In this document: positions 1 to 10,833 of the stretch, piece by piece | Layout: every line of letters starts with the position of its first letter | Numbering within the stretch: the first letter of the stretch is position 1 | Assembly (NCBI GenBank): GCA_029207755.1 | Contig: JARCOQ010000001.1 | Span: forward strand, 89,639,637 to 89,703,636 | Direction of reading: 5' to 3' | Length of the DNA: 64,000 nt | Source of the DNA: Chamaea fasciata | Taxonomy: Eukaryota; Chordata; Aves; Passeriformes; Sylviidae | The notes under the pieces: model-generated | Seen by the model: only the letters and a program-made list of their open reading frames with translations | Told to the model about the DNA's origin: nothing | Database searches by the model: none | Position numbers and translations under genes: made by a program

Positions 1-3000
1 CCAGGAAGATAAAACCTCGCCTTTCCCATTTGCGGTGAGGCAGGATTGAACCTGTCTAAAACTATTGCATGTAGAGGGAGAATAAAGCAGGAAATGAATT
101 ACGGTTTTATTTGAGTTGAAGGATTAGTTGAGGGATAATAGCGAACAACGAAACAACTTGGGCACAAGGCTGCCGTCTCTTAAACAGTTTTATTAGCTTA
201 TGCTGATTTGTGAATTACGGAAACCAAATTATGTCATGCAAGAGAGCAAGGGATGACAATTAAAAACCTGCAGGAAAGGACTAGTAAAACGGTAATCTCT
301 CACTGCTTGATCTTCAAAGCAAGATGGGAGAGCATGACCTTTTTTTTTGGAATAAATACAGGATATTGCACGTAGCCAACTTCTGGTTTTCAGGTTTTGC
401 CAATTTGCAGTTGCTCACTTGTACTACAGTCCTTATTTGTTGATTGCCCTGGGGTCCAATTTTAGTCTCAAAATACTCCTGAGAAGTACTTCCATGTTCT
501 TTGATTTGAGATCTGTTCATGTCTCAATTACACTTCTAATCTGTCAGCACAGTGTCCCATTTAGCTCTCAATGACAGGGCTATGCTGTGTTATTTGAGTA
601 ACCATAATGCTGTGGGACCATGGAGAACAGCTTCCTTGGTAACGCTTCCCATTTATAGCAGAGATGTGATCGGTAACCGTGTGTGTGAAAATGATTTGTT
701 GATCACGTTGAAACTTCAGTCATAAAGTCTGGTTATGACCTAATTGTACTGCGAACAAGCTTTCTCTGCTGGTCCCTCCGAGTTATGACTGTTTTACAGT
801 GTTCCGTGAAGAACATGTCGTCAGTGCCCATCAGATCCGCATAGCAAAAAGATTGTCCCAGTTGGGGACTAAGTGCTCTGCTCTTCAGGTGAGGGTTGTG
901 CTTCAAGAAACAGCATCTCTCCATGCATCCTGAATTTTGTGCTATGCTATCTTTAAATCTTAAACATAAAAGTGCCTGGGAACATTTGCAGGCAGACATG
1001 CCTTGGCTCTCAGACAGTAAAGTGCCTATGGGTAAGGTCAAATGAGCAAGTTGTAGCAAATTAAACTAGCTTGTGAATTTGTAGTGCATCATCTGCTCCA
1101 TAATTACTGGCTGTGTGCATGGTACAAAGGCACTCTGTGGTAAATACAAGGTCTCTTGCCCCTTTTTTGCCTGAGGGGTAAGCTGCCTTGCTTCATTTCA
1201 TCTTTCCTGTGAAATATGAGTGCATGGTAGGGGTGTCTGCCCCAGAGGACCACCACTGCACTGTATTGCGCAGGGGCTGCTTGTGGCCTGTTCCTGTGTC
1301 CCTGTGCTGGGGTCTCCAAGACACATTCCAGGCTTACTGCAAGATCACTGCATAGCTAGCAAGCAGCCTCGCTCCTGATTCAGTGATCAAAGCCCTGGTT
1401 TGGGCAACTGGAGCCCTGCTGACTTGAACAGAATCAAAATCCTATTCTCACTTGTTGAAGTTAGTGGAAGGACTTAGTCACTGAGTGTGGTGGGTGTCAG
1501 CCCAGGGTTACGCACAGCTGACTCTCCAGGGAGGCTCACAGGAGTCTATCCAAGCAGGAGTTTGCAAGGAGTAAACTTCCCTGCTCTTACTAAAAATAAT
1601 TGGAAGCCATTTATTTTTGTTGGAAATGTTAAATATTTTCTCCTTGTCATTTGGACTCCATTTGAAGGTTCCCCTGAATGCCGAATGACAAGAGATAAGG
1701 ATTAAAAATTGCAACTTCTAGGGTTGCCAAATTATTGGGGAAAAAAACCCATAAACAATTTGCAAATGCTGAAATCTTTGATTTGAACATTTAGAAGCAA
1801 AATGGTTTGAGTGTTTCGAGCCAAGATGGAGTTTTTTTTTAATTGTGAGATTCTCATAATTTAAAGAAAAAAAATAAATGGCTTGGAAATAGATTGGTTT
1901 GGTTTTAAGCAAGGTTTCGAGGGTTTTTTTAAATACGTCTGTGTTATTTTTCTCTCTTTGATCTGCTTTCTAACGTTAAAAATCTTGTGAGATTGTGCCT
2001 GATGGTGTGTTTCTCTGTCAGATAAGCAGCAGAGTCCCACTTCAGTAGAGGAGAGAAGCTGTTGACCAAAGTCTTGGAAGTGTACCCCAGGGTCTGGGTA
2101 TTTGAAGGCTCTTGAGGTAGCGGGGCTTCTGTCACATGGGAGTTGTAGTTCCCAAGAAGCTATACTGTGTCTTAAACTGGGAAGATTTTTTAACAGTTAC
2201 CTTGCATTGCTACAGTCCATCAGGGAGAGGACAAAGACACATGTCCCTTGAGACTAGTGGTCACCATCATCATCATTGCCAAGTGCCTGCCCAAGTCCCA
2301 GCCAGCTGGATGCAGGTTTGCAGACGCTGCTCCATGAGGGCTTAGCCAGTAAGTCCAGGAGTAGTCCTGCACCATAACTGGATTGGCTGGGCATATACTG
2401 CCTTGGGCTTTGGAAGGTTTTGTTGTTGTTGTTTTGTATGTTCAACTAAAACAGTCAAAGGTGTAAACCTCTTTAGAATAGCAACTTTATCATTGCATTG
2501 TCCTCCTGCTCTTCTACCTATGAACTGCACTTGTCGATCTGTCTGACGTGTTTCCTGCCTTCAAGTAATGTCAGATTCATCTGCATTCATATGTAGTCGT
2601 CTAATCTGAGCTCAGTGTCTAGACTCAATTTATGGAAGGAACCAGACCTTTCTAGAGAGTGAATCATTCTGCCCTAAACCAGATGTGTGATAGGTCGAAT
2701 GAATAATTTTCTAGATTGCCTAGTTTCCTCCAAGTGAAGAGAGTTTACACTGTCTAAGGTGTGGAGTTTTGTCCTGCACTTGTCTTGGGTTCGAGGACAT
2801 GGATTCCACCATAAGGCTGGTAGGATGGGATCCATGTACACAAATCCTGAAGCGACATGTGAAATGTTTGAGAAGCCTTACATTAAGGAGGTAGGAAATG
2901 TTGGTGGCTCATAGTGAAACTAAGAATTTAGGAAGCACAGGGAGACCATGGCAACCTGGCTCAAGGAAAAAATGTTCAATCTGAGGCCTGTGGAAATATA

Positions 3001-3660
3001 CACTCTATTTTAAGTATTCTGTGTAGGGTTCACATAAAAATGAAACCTAGCAGTTTCCTCAGACCCCAATAAAAAGGCCGAGGACAGTCTGATACCTTGT
3101 ATAGTAGGTTAAAAAAAAAAATTAAGAGTTGGTCCACAAAATTTTGTCAAAAAATCAATGAAAGAACCACACAATAGTAAAAGTATTGAATATGAAAAAT
3201 ACTTCCTACTGAGGAACAGCAAGAATATGTTTGTGTGTGTGTGTGTGTATTTTTGGATTCAGTACTCCTCTGATACAATACTGCAGATAACCATGGAAAT
3301 AGATAGGTGTTTGCATTCCCTTTGAGGAGATGATTGAGAACAAGATCCTGCGTGGATCTCTCTGCACATTGTGGACTTTATTTGCAGACACTTTTATAAA
3401 CAGCAACTCCAAGTAGTTTTTTCTTTCTCCTGTTAGAACAACAGAAGTATCCAAGAATTATTTTAGTTACATATTTGCCTCAGCAATTCTGAACTGAGTT
3501 TTAATTTTTTGTAATAATATGTCAGGGAAAATGACTCTTCCTATCTTAGATCAGTGATTGCCATACACTCACTCTGTAGTGGAATCTCCATCTTGGAAGG
3601 TCATTAAAAATGCATTTGCTTTAAGGAGATATAGGAATCAATTGTTCATTTGTTAAACAG
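1..3660. other. Unique intron-like sequence, no gene seen
   Basis: AT-leaning sequence with no exon, RNA gene or recognisable transposon that I can support. All open frames are under 110 codons on both strands and lack family motifs. It holds only small low-complexity bits: short A and T tracts, a short (TTG) stretch near 2420-2434 and a (GT)8 run listed separately. A GTAAGT donor-like site at 2349 follows a weak acceptor near 2196, but every frame between them carries a stop or lacks a supporting start, so I do not call an exon. Confidence 0.6.
3233..3248. repeat. (GT)8 microsatellite
   Basis: Eight uninterrupted GT units. Alternating purine-pyrimidine DNA of this kind can adopt Z-form, but the tract is short. 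It may be length-polymorphic. Confidence 0.9.
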
Positions 3661-3770
3661 CTCTATGGCTTTTCCTCTTTTTGTTCCTTGCCTTCCTTTC
3701 TTACTTGGTTTTGCTTTTGTTTTACAGCTCTACCTTACTTTATTTGAACGAGGAAAGACAGTAAGGACCT
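3661..3770 (+). other. Candidate 33-nt micro-exon with splice sites
   Basis: A pyrimidine-rich tract of about 55 bases runs from 3668 to 3727 and ends in TTTTGTTTTACAG. The 33 nt at 3728-3760 follow, then GTAAGG at 3761-3766. The length is a multiple of three. In phase 0 it encodes LYLTLFERGKT. A second phase is also open and gives STLLYLNEER between split codons; the third phase has a TGA. A TGC lies about 15 bases before the acceptor, inside the pyrimidine tract. That arrangement is known for neuronal micro-exons that depend on SRRM4/nSR100. The last exon base is A rather than the usual G, so the donor is only moderate. I do not recognise the peptide. It may be a chance pairing of splice-like signals in an intron. 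Confidence 0.3.
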
Positions 3771-6700
3771 GTGAACAATCCAACAGCTTCTGAAAAGTCT
3801 TCATGCTAAAGGATAATCCAGAATTCCCTGAAGAAGAACATAGTGAATGTTGTGAGTTGTTGTTAGCAGTAATAACAAATACTTCCTATTGTGTCTTTTG
3901 GGAGGTAGTATCTGCCCTGTAGTGTTTGGTCTCTTCCATGTGATTTACTGAACACCAAAGAGTTGAATTTCTCTCCCTCTTACTTTTTTTTTTTTCTTTT
4001 CTTTTAATGGGTTTAAGGGAAGACTAGTGTTATCTAAGGAAAGATGATGGGTTTCTTTTCCTTGGACTGCTACAGTTATTTGTCGTACTGCTATTGCTTT
4101 TCAGTTAAATATGTGAGCCTGCATTGGAAGGCCACGTGACTGTGTAGCCTAACAAGAATGAAAAATACTATGGATAACAGTTCATGAATCTACAGGTCAG
4201 ATTCAGAAGTGCTTGTATAATGGTTGAAATTATTTAACCACTTTCAAATTAGAGGAATGCAAATGTAGTTATTTCTGCCTGGTATTCAAACTCCTGTTGG
4301 TCAGTTTATTATATTGGTTTGAATATTTCCAGTACAAATGCTCCTCTCAGAGGTTTGTGTTGATGGGAATTGGAGTAGCACACCTTTCCGAGGGAAACAC
4401 AGTTAGTCAGCTGAGACTTTGATTCAGCTGTGGAATTAATAAAAGAAAATATTCCCATGAGGGATGGCTAAAGAGAAGGCATGAATATTTTTATATTCAT
4501 TGTTTTTCTTATGAAGTCCACTGCTTTTCTGGGTTGAAATGGGCAAACACGCAGATCAAATGTAAACATTCTCACAAAAAGAGGAAAACAAGAGTTCTCT
4601 GCCTGCCAGGTTTTAGAATAATCTTTACTTTTTTTCTTAAGAAAGAACCATGAGGATTTCCAAGTTAAGCAAGTTAGTATTTAATTCTTATGCCCAAAGT
4701 ATGCAGTGGTCATCCAAGATGTTAGTAGTGATAAAACAAGCTGCAGATTCTTCCAGTTTGAGCAAACTAGTTTGTGCACTTTCCATTAAGGTAGTAAATG
4801 TATTTTCTGGCATGCCTTCTAGCTCCCTCAGAGTTGGATGGCCTCCTTTGCTCTGCTTTTTTCCTTTGGGTTGAGGCTTTGGGAAGCAGATTGAGACAGA
4901 GTCTAAGTGATGCTGCTTTCCCAAGAGTCAGATGCAAAATAAATATTAGAGAAGTCACTGAAATTTTTTTTGTTATCTCTTGCATTTCCCACCTGCTTTG
5001 ATCTACAGTGAAATAGTTAACAAAGCCAACATTTGGAATTGTTACTTACTAGTTAGCATTAAGCTGTCAAGTTAGTGGCTCATTAAGATGAATAAGGGGC
5101 CTCTGAAATGTGGAGCTTCTCACTGTCTATGTATCCAAGCAGATGTGGTTATATCAGCTCATTCCCACATTTTGTAAGGCTTCTTTGAAACCACGAGAGC
5201 TTACTTTGCATGCTGGCATCCTAGGACGGGGGAGGACAGACTTAAATAATAGTAATAATAATAGTAGTAGTAACGACAATATTAATAACAACAATAATAA
5301 TATTGATAATAAATAAATAAACCAACCATCCTAGCATGCAGAGCTGTTGGGATAACAGGAGATGTTTGTTCAAGATGTTGCAATCACCTCCACTAATTGC
5401 AACTGCAGCACCACCTCAGGTGAATAAGAGCATTCCCTGGGTCCTGTAAGGTGTGTGGTGTGCCAGATCAGCCAGATAAACTGAAAGAGGCAATCGTCAG
5501 CCATTACAGGGGATGGGATATCTGTTGAAGATGCCATCAGTGTTATCATTACATTCTGCCCTGTCCTAAACAGGGACAAGGTTTAAAATCGGCCCACTTA
5601 AAGCACAGTGTGATCTTCTGCTACTGTGGTGCCAAAACCCTGATTACACTCAGGAGGCCTGGGTTTGTGCAGAAAAAACAGCACTCTTCTCACCGGGTAG
5701 GGATGGGCAAAAGTGTTCTTGATAATTGCTGTTACCCTGGCATCCAGCCCTGGTTCCTTTTGAGGAATCATTTGTAGGTGATGGAGGGCTTTTTAGCAGT
5801 TCCTTGAGAGAGTGTATTTCATCACCTGGCTTCTGCTTGGAGACGCTGCTGCAAGAAGGAGGCAGTCAGCTAGGCTCCTCCTCTCCTCTTTCTTTAACCT
5901 CTTAGGGAGACAAGAATACCAGAGGCGAGGAGGTAGAATGTTTCTCCTGAAAGGAAATTCTGGCATACAGTGATTTTACTGAAAAATATTGCTCTCTCTT
6001 CCCTGTTTGCAGGGTGTTGTCATGTTAAGATGTGAGGAAAATGATCAAACCTTTCCCACGGCAAGCGGTAGCTGTTGTCTTCCCTTCTGCTGCCTCCTTC
6101 TGCCACCCAGGCAAATTTCAGAGGAAGCGAGGTGTGAGGAGGGAGGGGTGCAGCAGATTGGGACCCGTGTCTTGTATCCACCTAGAAACTGCCTGTTTAC
6201 TGAACAGTACAAATTTCTCGCTTCCTTTTTCCTGCTCTCTTCATTTGGATGAAACGCATTTCTGGAATAGCAGTGCTTGTACAAATGAAGTCCATATTCC
6301 ACTTCTGGGGAGACAAAAAGGAACGTCAGGAGGGTTCATTAAGGAGGAACGTTTACTTTAGTAAGGGTAAAAATGAGGCAAGACAAGGCTCCTTTGCTCT
6401 TGCCAGAGGGTGCCTTGTGTATTCCAGCATACGGTTTTGTAATTTTCTGGTAGGATGTAGGTGTCCTGAGGGGTTTTTTTTTCCATTCTGAAAACATATG
6501 CTACAGCTTTTTTGGAGTGCTAGCCACACAAGCGCAAACACATTCTAACAGGAGCAATGAATAAACTCTTCATGTTCCTCACTCGCAGGCATTTCTTCAC
6601 ATTATTTTTTTTTTTCTGTGCTTATGCGAAAACCTCTGGCACGGTTTGTGGGAAATGGAAAATAAATCTCTAAATCCAGTATGTGTCAATAACAGAAACG

Positions 6701-9700
6701 TGTTTAGTTGATCTCATATCTATAACTGTTATTTTGGGCAAACTGCAGATGGTAGGATAGTAAACATCCCCACTTCTAGCCCAGACAGGCTTTCTATGCC
6801 CTGCCTTCAGTGGGAACCTGCTGCTGTAAGGGCTGACTCCGAAGAGGGTCTTAGGGGACTGTGGTTGCGTATGGCTTAGCCCCAGTTCCATCCCATTTTT
6901 GAGGTGCTGCCTTCTTTTTCTGTTCCTTGGCCCTCCTTGCTTCCTTTACCCTGGGTCCTATCTCCTATGTACTCCCCCCCTGGCTGCCGGCTGTTTTTCC
7001 TGGCACGTGGAGCTGCGACGGGTCTGGGAGCGACAGCTCCTGGAGCTGATGTCAGTGCTGCTTCCTGAGCCGCCTGGCCCGGCTGGCTGCAGCCCAGGCA
7101 CACCCTCTCCCCAGAGCATCACCTTCTCTGCCTGCCCGTCCTGCTGCTGCAGCAGCCCCTCGGGGAGGAGGCTTGTGCAAGTGATGGAAATGGAAGGTTA
7201 GCAAACCTTTCACGGCGGTTTTCTGTGAGTGGCCATCTCCTATGCCTGGAGCCTCAATGCCGCGTTTGTGGCATGGTTGGAGGTGATGCCTTGTTTCTGC
7301 TCTGAGCTGTACACACCTTGGAAGAGTGACAGGAAGCTTTGACACATGCAGACTTAGTGATTCGAGATGTCTCTGCTTTTGTGTCACTTTAGTATTATCC
7401 GTATGCTAAATCACTCCATGGTTTTCTGTGGAAATTACCAGGCGACTGAGAAAAGAGCAGAGCTGCATGTGTCCGTTCTTCCAAACAACAGCCCAGTACA
7501 TGCCACTCGGTATTTATAGTGAGAGGGAAAAAGGGAAGAATTGCTTTAATTTGAGAAATGTCTCTCAGAAACAGCAGTAATTTATTCCTAGGCATTATTC
7601 TTCATTAAGAGCTACAGACAGCTGCAGCTTCCCTTTAAATAGAAATTGCTCTCTGCAGGCATGCTATACATAGGGCTTCAGGTTTCTGCCATTTCTCTGC
7701 CAAAAAATCAGAAGTATTTCTCACCAAATAAATGTTTATTCAGAAAGTCATATTTCCTGGCTTTTATTTCACGTCACAGGCTTCCGGCAGCCAGGCAAGA
7801 ACAGCCCAAGGCTGTCGTTTGGGAGAGGAAGCTGAAACACTTTGAGTCTCTTGTGGGGCTTCAAAAAAAAGTCTCTGACCATAGTTCTGGGCCTTCAGTT
7901 TGGCAGTTTACTTTAGCTGTTGAGCATTGGATTAAAATGGATGTTGCAGGAATCCTGCAGGGCAAATGTGCCTGTGCAGATGCAAAGTGGGTGGTGGTGG
8001 GAGTTTCTGTGCATCAGGTCAGCTCATCCTCTCTTCCAGCCTTGAAGCCACAGCCATCTTCAGACTGTATGGGTGGCAAACTGGCTTTGGCAGCTGGCAG
8101 CAGCTGAGCTGTTTTGTTAGTGGGGGTTCCCCCGTATGATCAGTGTATGGACACCTAGGGACAGCAGGTGAGAGCTGGGCCGTGCCTGCTTGCACCTGCC
8201 AGCCAGCAGAGAGGTGGCCAGGGTGGCTTCAAGTCCTGCAGAAGAACATGCAGTGATGAAGCTGTAAGCCACCAGTGCTCCAGGGGACCAAATACATTTT
8301 TTATTCACACCTGTGCAGCTTCCTTGGATTTACTTTTGTCTTCTCCACATTCCTGCTGGCTGGCTCCTCAACTTATGATTTCCTAAGCCACCTTTTCCCC
8401 ACTGTCTTTTCCAGCCTGAACTGCTGAGCTTCCTCTTTTGTCTCCAGGGCCTGTCTGCTGGACCCGTACTTTCCATTCAGTATGCCAGCCCCTACCGCTC
8501 GAGTAGATAACTTTGCTGTTGTAGCAGACCCAGCTGGTTGTCTTTTGTCATCTGTGGCTGTGGTGTTCCTCTCAATACATAATATTTTCCTTATCCACAT
8601 CTCCTCCCAGTTCTCCCTGCACTCCTAAGTTTATGGCTTATAGTATGCAATTCATGTATTAAAATAATTTTTAGTTAGGTCATTCATTACTCTCTTGCTT
8701 TCTTCTTGTCCGGTATAGGTTCCAGAGAAGTGAGAAGCTGTAATTTTTCCAGGGCTAAAATCCAAGCCTTTGATAGGCAGGCATGACGCCTGAGGCCACT
8801 ACATGTTGCTACCGGTTGTCAGCTTTGTAAAACTTACCCTGCAGAGCAAAGAAATCTGGGCACAAAGATTGTTCTCCTCTTTACTGTGGCAAGCTGTAGT
8901 TTCCCAGTCTGTTCTGCCTTCCCTTCATTGTCTTCCAAGCAAATGGCTGTAAGATTATGACTCCCATGTTTGGACTGAGAACAGCTTTTGCTTGAGCAAA
9001 CAGATTTCTCTTTGGCAGTCACTTTAACTGCTGCCCCAGCTTTTTGCTGTCAGCTTTGTTTCATGATTTGGCATTAGAGAAGTCCAGGCAGTCCTAGTGC
9101 ACAGTGCATTGGAGCGAGTAAATGCAGCAAGGCAGGCAGGTGAATAATGCCTTTGTTAATGATCACAATACCAGTGTGGTCCATGAGGCCACAAAAAGGA
9201 TCTCCTGTAGTTCAGCACTGTCTTATGGTTCCTTATCTTTAACTTGGTGGTGCCAGCCAGAGAAATTTCGGATCCTTGCTGGCAACTCTGCATGGTCCAA
9301 GAGACTTCCAGTGAAACCAAGAAGAAGCATTGGGAACCAAGCCCAACCTTCACAGGTTTATAGCATGGTGTGAAAGCTGCCCTACTATTTGCAGACTGTG
9401 TCTGGGGTGAAGCTGGTCAAAACGCAGGTGTCTCACACCTGTGAGAATTTTTTTCTCTTTTCTTATGCTTCTTGTGTTTCACTGCACTTTCTTGTGCTGC
9501 TTGTGATAGTTAGCATCACTGGTCAGCTGGTTTGCTGCACCCATGATGGCCCTAACAATGTCTCATAACCTGCCAATGCTTCTCTCAAAGCTGATAATGT
9601 TTGTGGCAGCAGCAGCAAGAAGAGAATATAAATTAAGTTGTCCTAGAGAGATGTTTTTCCCCATTTTCTGTTTGGAGCGTGCATTCCAAAGGAAAGGCTG

Positions 9701-10737
9701 CTGATAGTGGTAGGTTAGTTAAGAGGAATCATGAGCCCTTTGTAGCAGAATATTATTCTGAACAACTTGTTAATTCATATTTATTTCAGGTTTGTTTGCA
9801 GCCTGCTAGGCATATTGACCCTGGATGCATATTTTGGGAAGGACTATCAGATACTTTTATTCAAACTGGCTGTATTGATGCTATCAGGTTTCTTTCTCAG
9901 TGAGTTTTATGTTTCTTCTTGTTAATCAGCTTCGCTGTTTCCAGCTACAGACGCTGATGAATGTTTCAGAGGCACCTGATGGCACAAAGGTCAAGACGAA
10001 GAAGATAAGCAAGTTGACAGCTTTGCCTTTAGCTTCTTTTCCTGTTGAGGTGTCAGAACTAGAGACAGACTAAGGAAACTGGAGATACTGTTTTTTATTT
10101 ATTTCTAATGAGTTTTCCTGGCAGCTCTTTAAATAAAAGAAAACCCTTCCTACTGTGGCAAATAAAGTTCATTGCAGTAGTGCAACTTATTACCAAGTTA
10201 TTGCACTAGTAATAGAAGAAATCTGTTTGGGGAGTGAGGAACATTATTTGTGGTTTTCTGTGCCAGGCAACCTTCAGTCAGAGTTGGGGTGGTGATTTAT
10301 AAATTCCCTTTGTCTCACTTCCAATGTTTGGACTTCAGTGAATCCTGCTAAAACATTACAAAAGCTGTGTCAGTTGAAAGAAGCTGGGCAAAATGTGGGT
10401 CAGCTTCCTGGACAGGGGTACATTTGTAAACGGAGCTGTGGAGATTCCTTGCAACAGAAGTGTCCTTAATGGAGGCAGTCGCAAATTGTGCTTTAAGCTT
10501 TCAGCTCCAAGGAGTTTGTCTCTCTGGCAGATAAAACTTGTTTTCTTAGCGGCGTGATTTATCATTTCTGATGCAAATAGCTCACAAAAAGAAACTTCAG
10601 GTAACATGGACCTCTGGTGAAGTAAAAGGGAGTTTGACACTCATGGTGGAGCAATAGGAAGAGCATGGGAGGAGCTAACACTTTTAATATTCACAGTTAA
10701 AATGATTTGGGCCTATTTTACGTTGTTTGAAAGGGGT
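3767..10737. other. Unique sequence with one GC-richer patch, no gene seen
   Basis: No gene is supported. Sequence is mostly unique and AT-leaning, with short T tracts near 3980 and 6606. A GC-richer patch at about 6900-7190 is rich in CTG/CAG and includes a perfect 14-bp palindrome of CTG/CAG units (7143-7156). The overlapping open frames on both strands there look like compositional effects. The 153-codon frame at 7646-8107 (+) has no recognisable domain. A five-base G run, TT and a five-base C run at 8122-8133 form a small hairpin that also fits the NF-kappaB consensus GGGRNNYYCC. One such match is expected by chance in DNA of this length. Confidence 0.55.
5243..5321. repeat. Imperfect AAT/AGT/AAC trinucleotide tract ending in (AAAT)n
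   Basis: About 80 bases made of AAT, AGT and AAC triplets, with a short (AAAT) run at the end. It is imperfect, so probably an old decayed microsatellite. The open frame across it (poly-Asn/Ser) is a by-product of the triplets and not a gene. Confidence 0.85.
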
Positions 10738-10833
10738 ATTTTTTGGGTGTTTTTTTTTTTGTTTGTTTGTTTTTTGTTGTTGTTTTTTGGGGGTTTTTTG
10801 GGGTTTTTTTGGGTTTCGTTTTTTTTTTTTTGG
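10738..10833. repeat. T/G-rich low-complexity tract with G runs
   Basis: Nearly 100 bases of T runs broken by G and GTT units, with G runs at 10745-10747, 10789-10793, 10800-10803 and 10811-10813. The last three runs are separated by 6 and 7 T's, close to a G-quadruplex pattern, but the fourth run is about 40 bases away. The open frame here (a Phe/Val/Gly-rich string) is an artefact of composition. Confidence 0.85.

Noticed and set aside
2788..2805. tRNA B-box-like GGTTCGA
   Set aside because: No A-box at the right distance upstream and no acceptor-stem pairing.
4018..4033. Partial match to mature miR-7 (GGAAGACTAGTG)
   Set aside because: Only 12 bases agree; the 3' half differs and no complementary arm or hairpin is present nearby.
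7646..8107. 153-codon + strand open frame
   Set aside because: No domain, no splice or promoter context, and it ends in a Ser/Pro/Ala-rich string set by local GC content.
9949..9985. Box C/D-like pair (CTGATGA ... CTGA)
   Set aside because: The spacing is too short for a snoRNA and there is no terminal stem.
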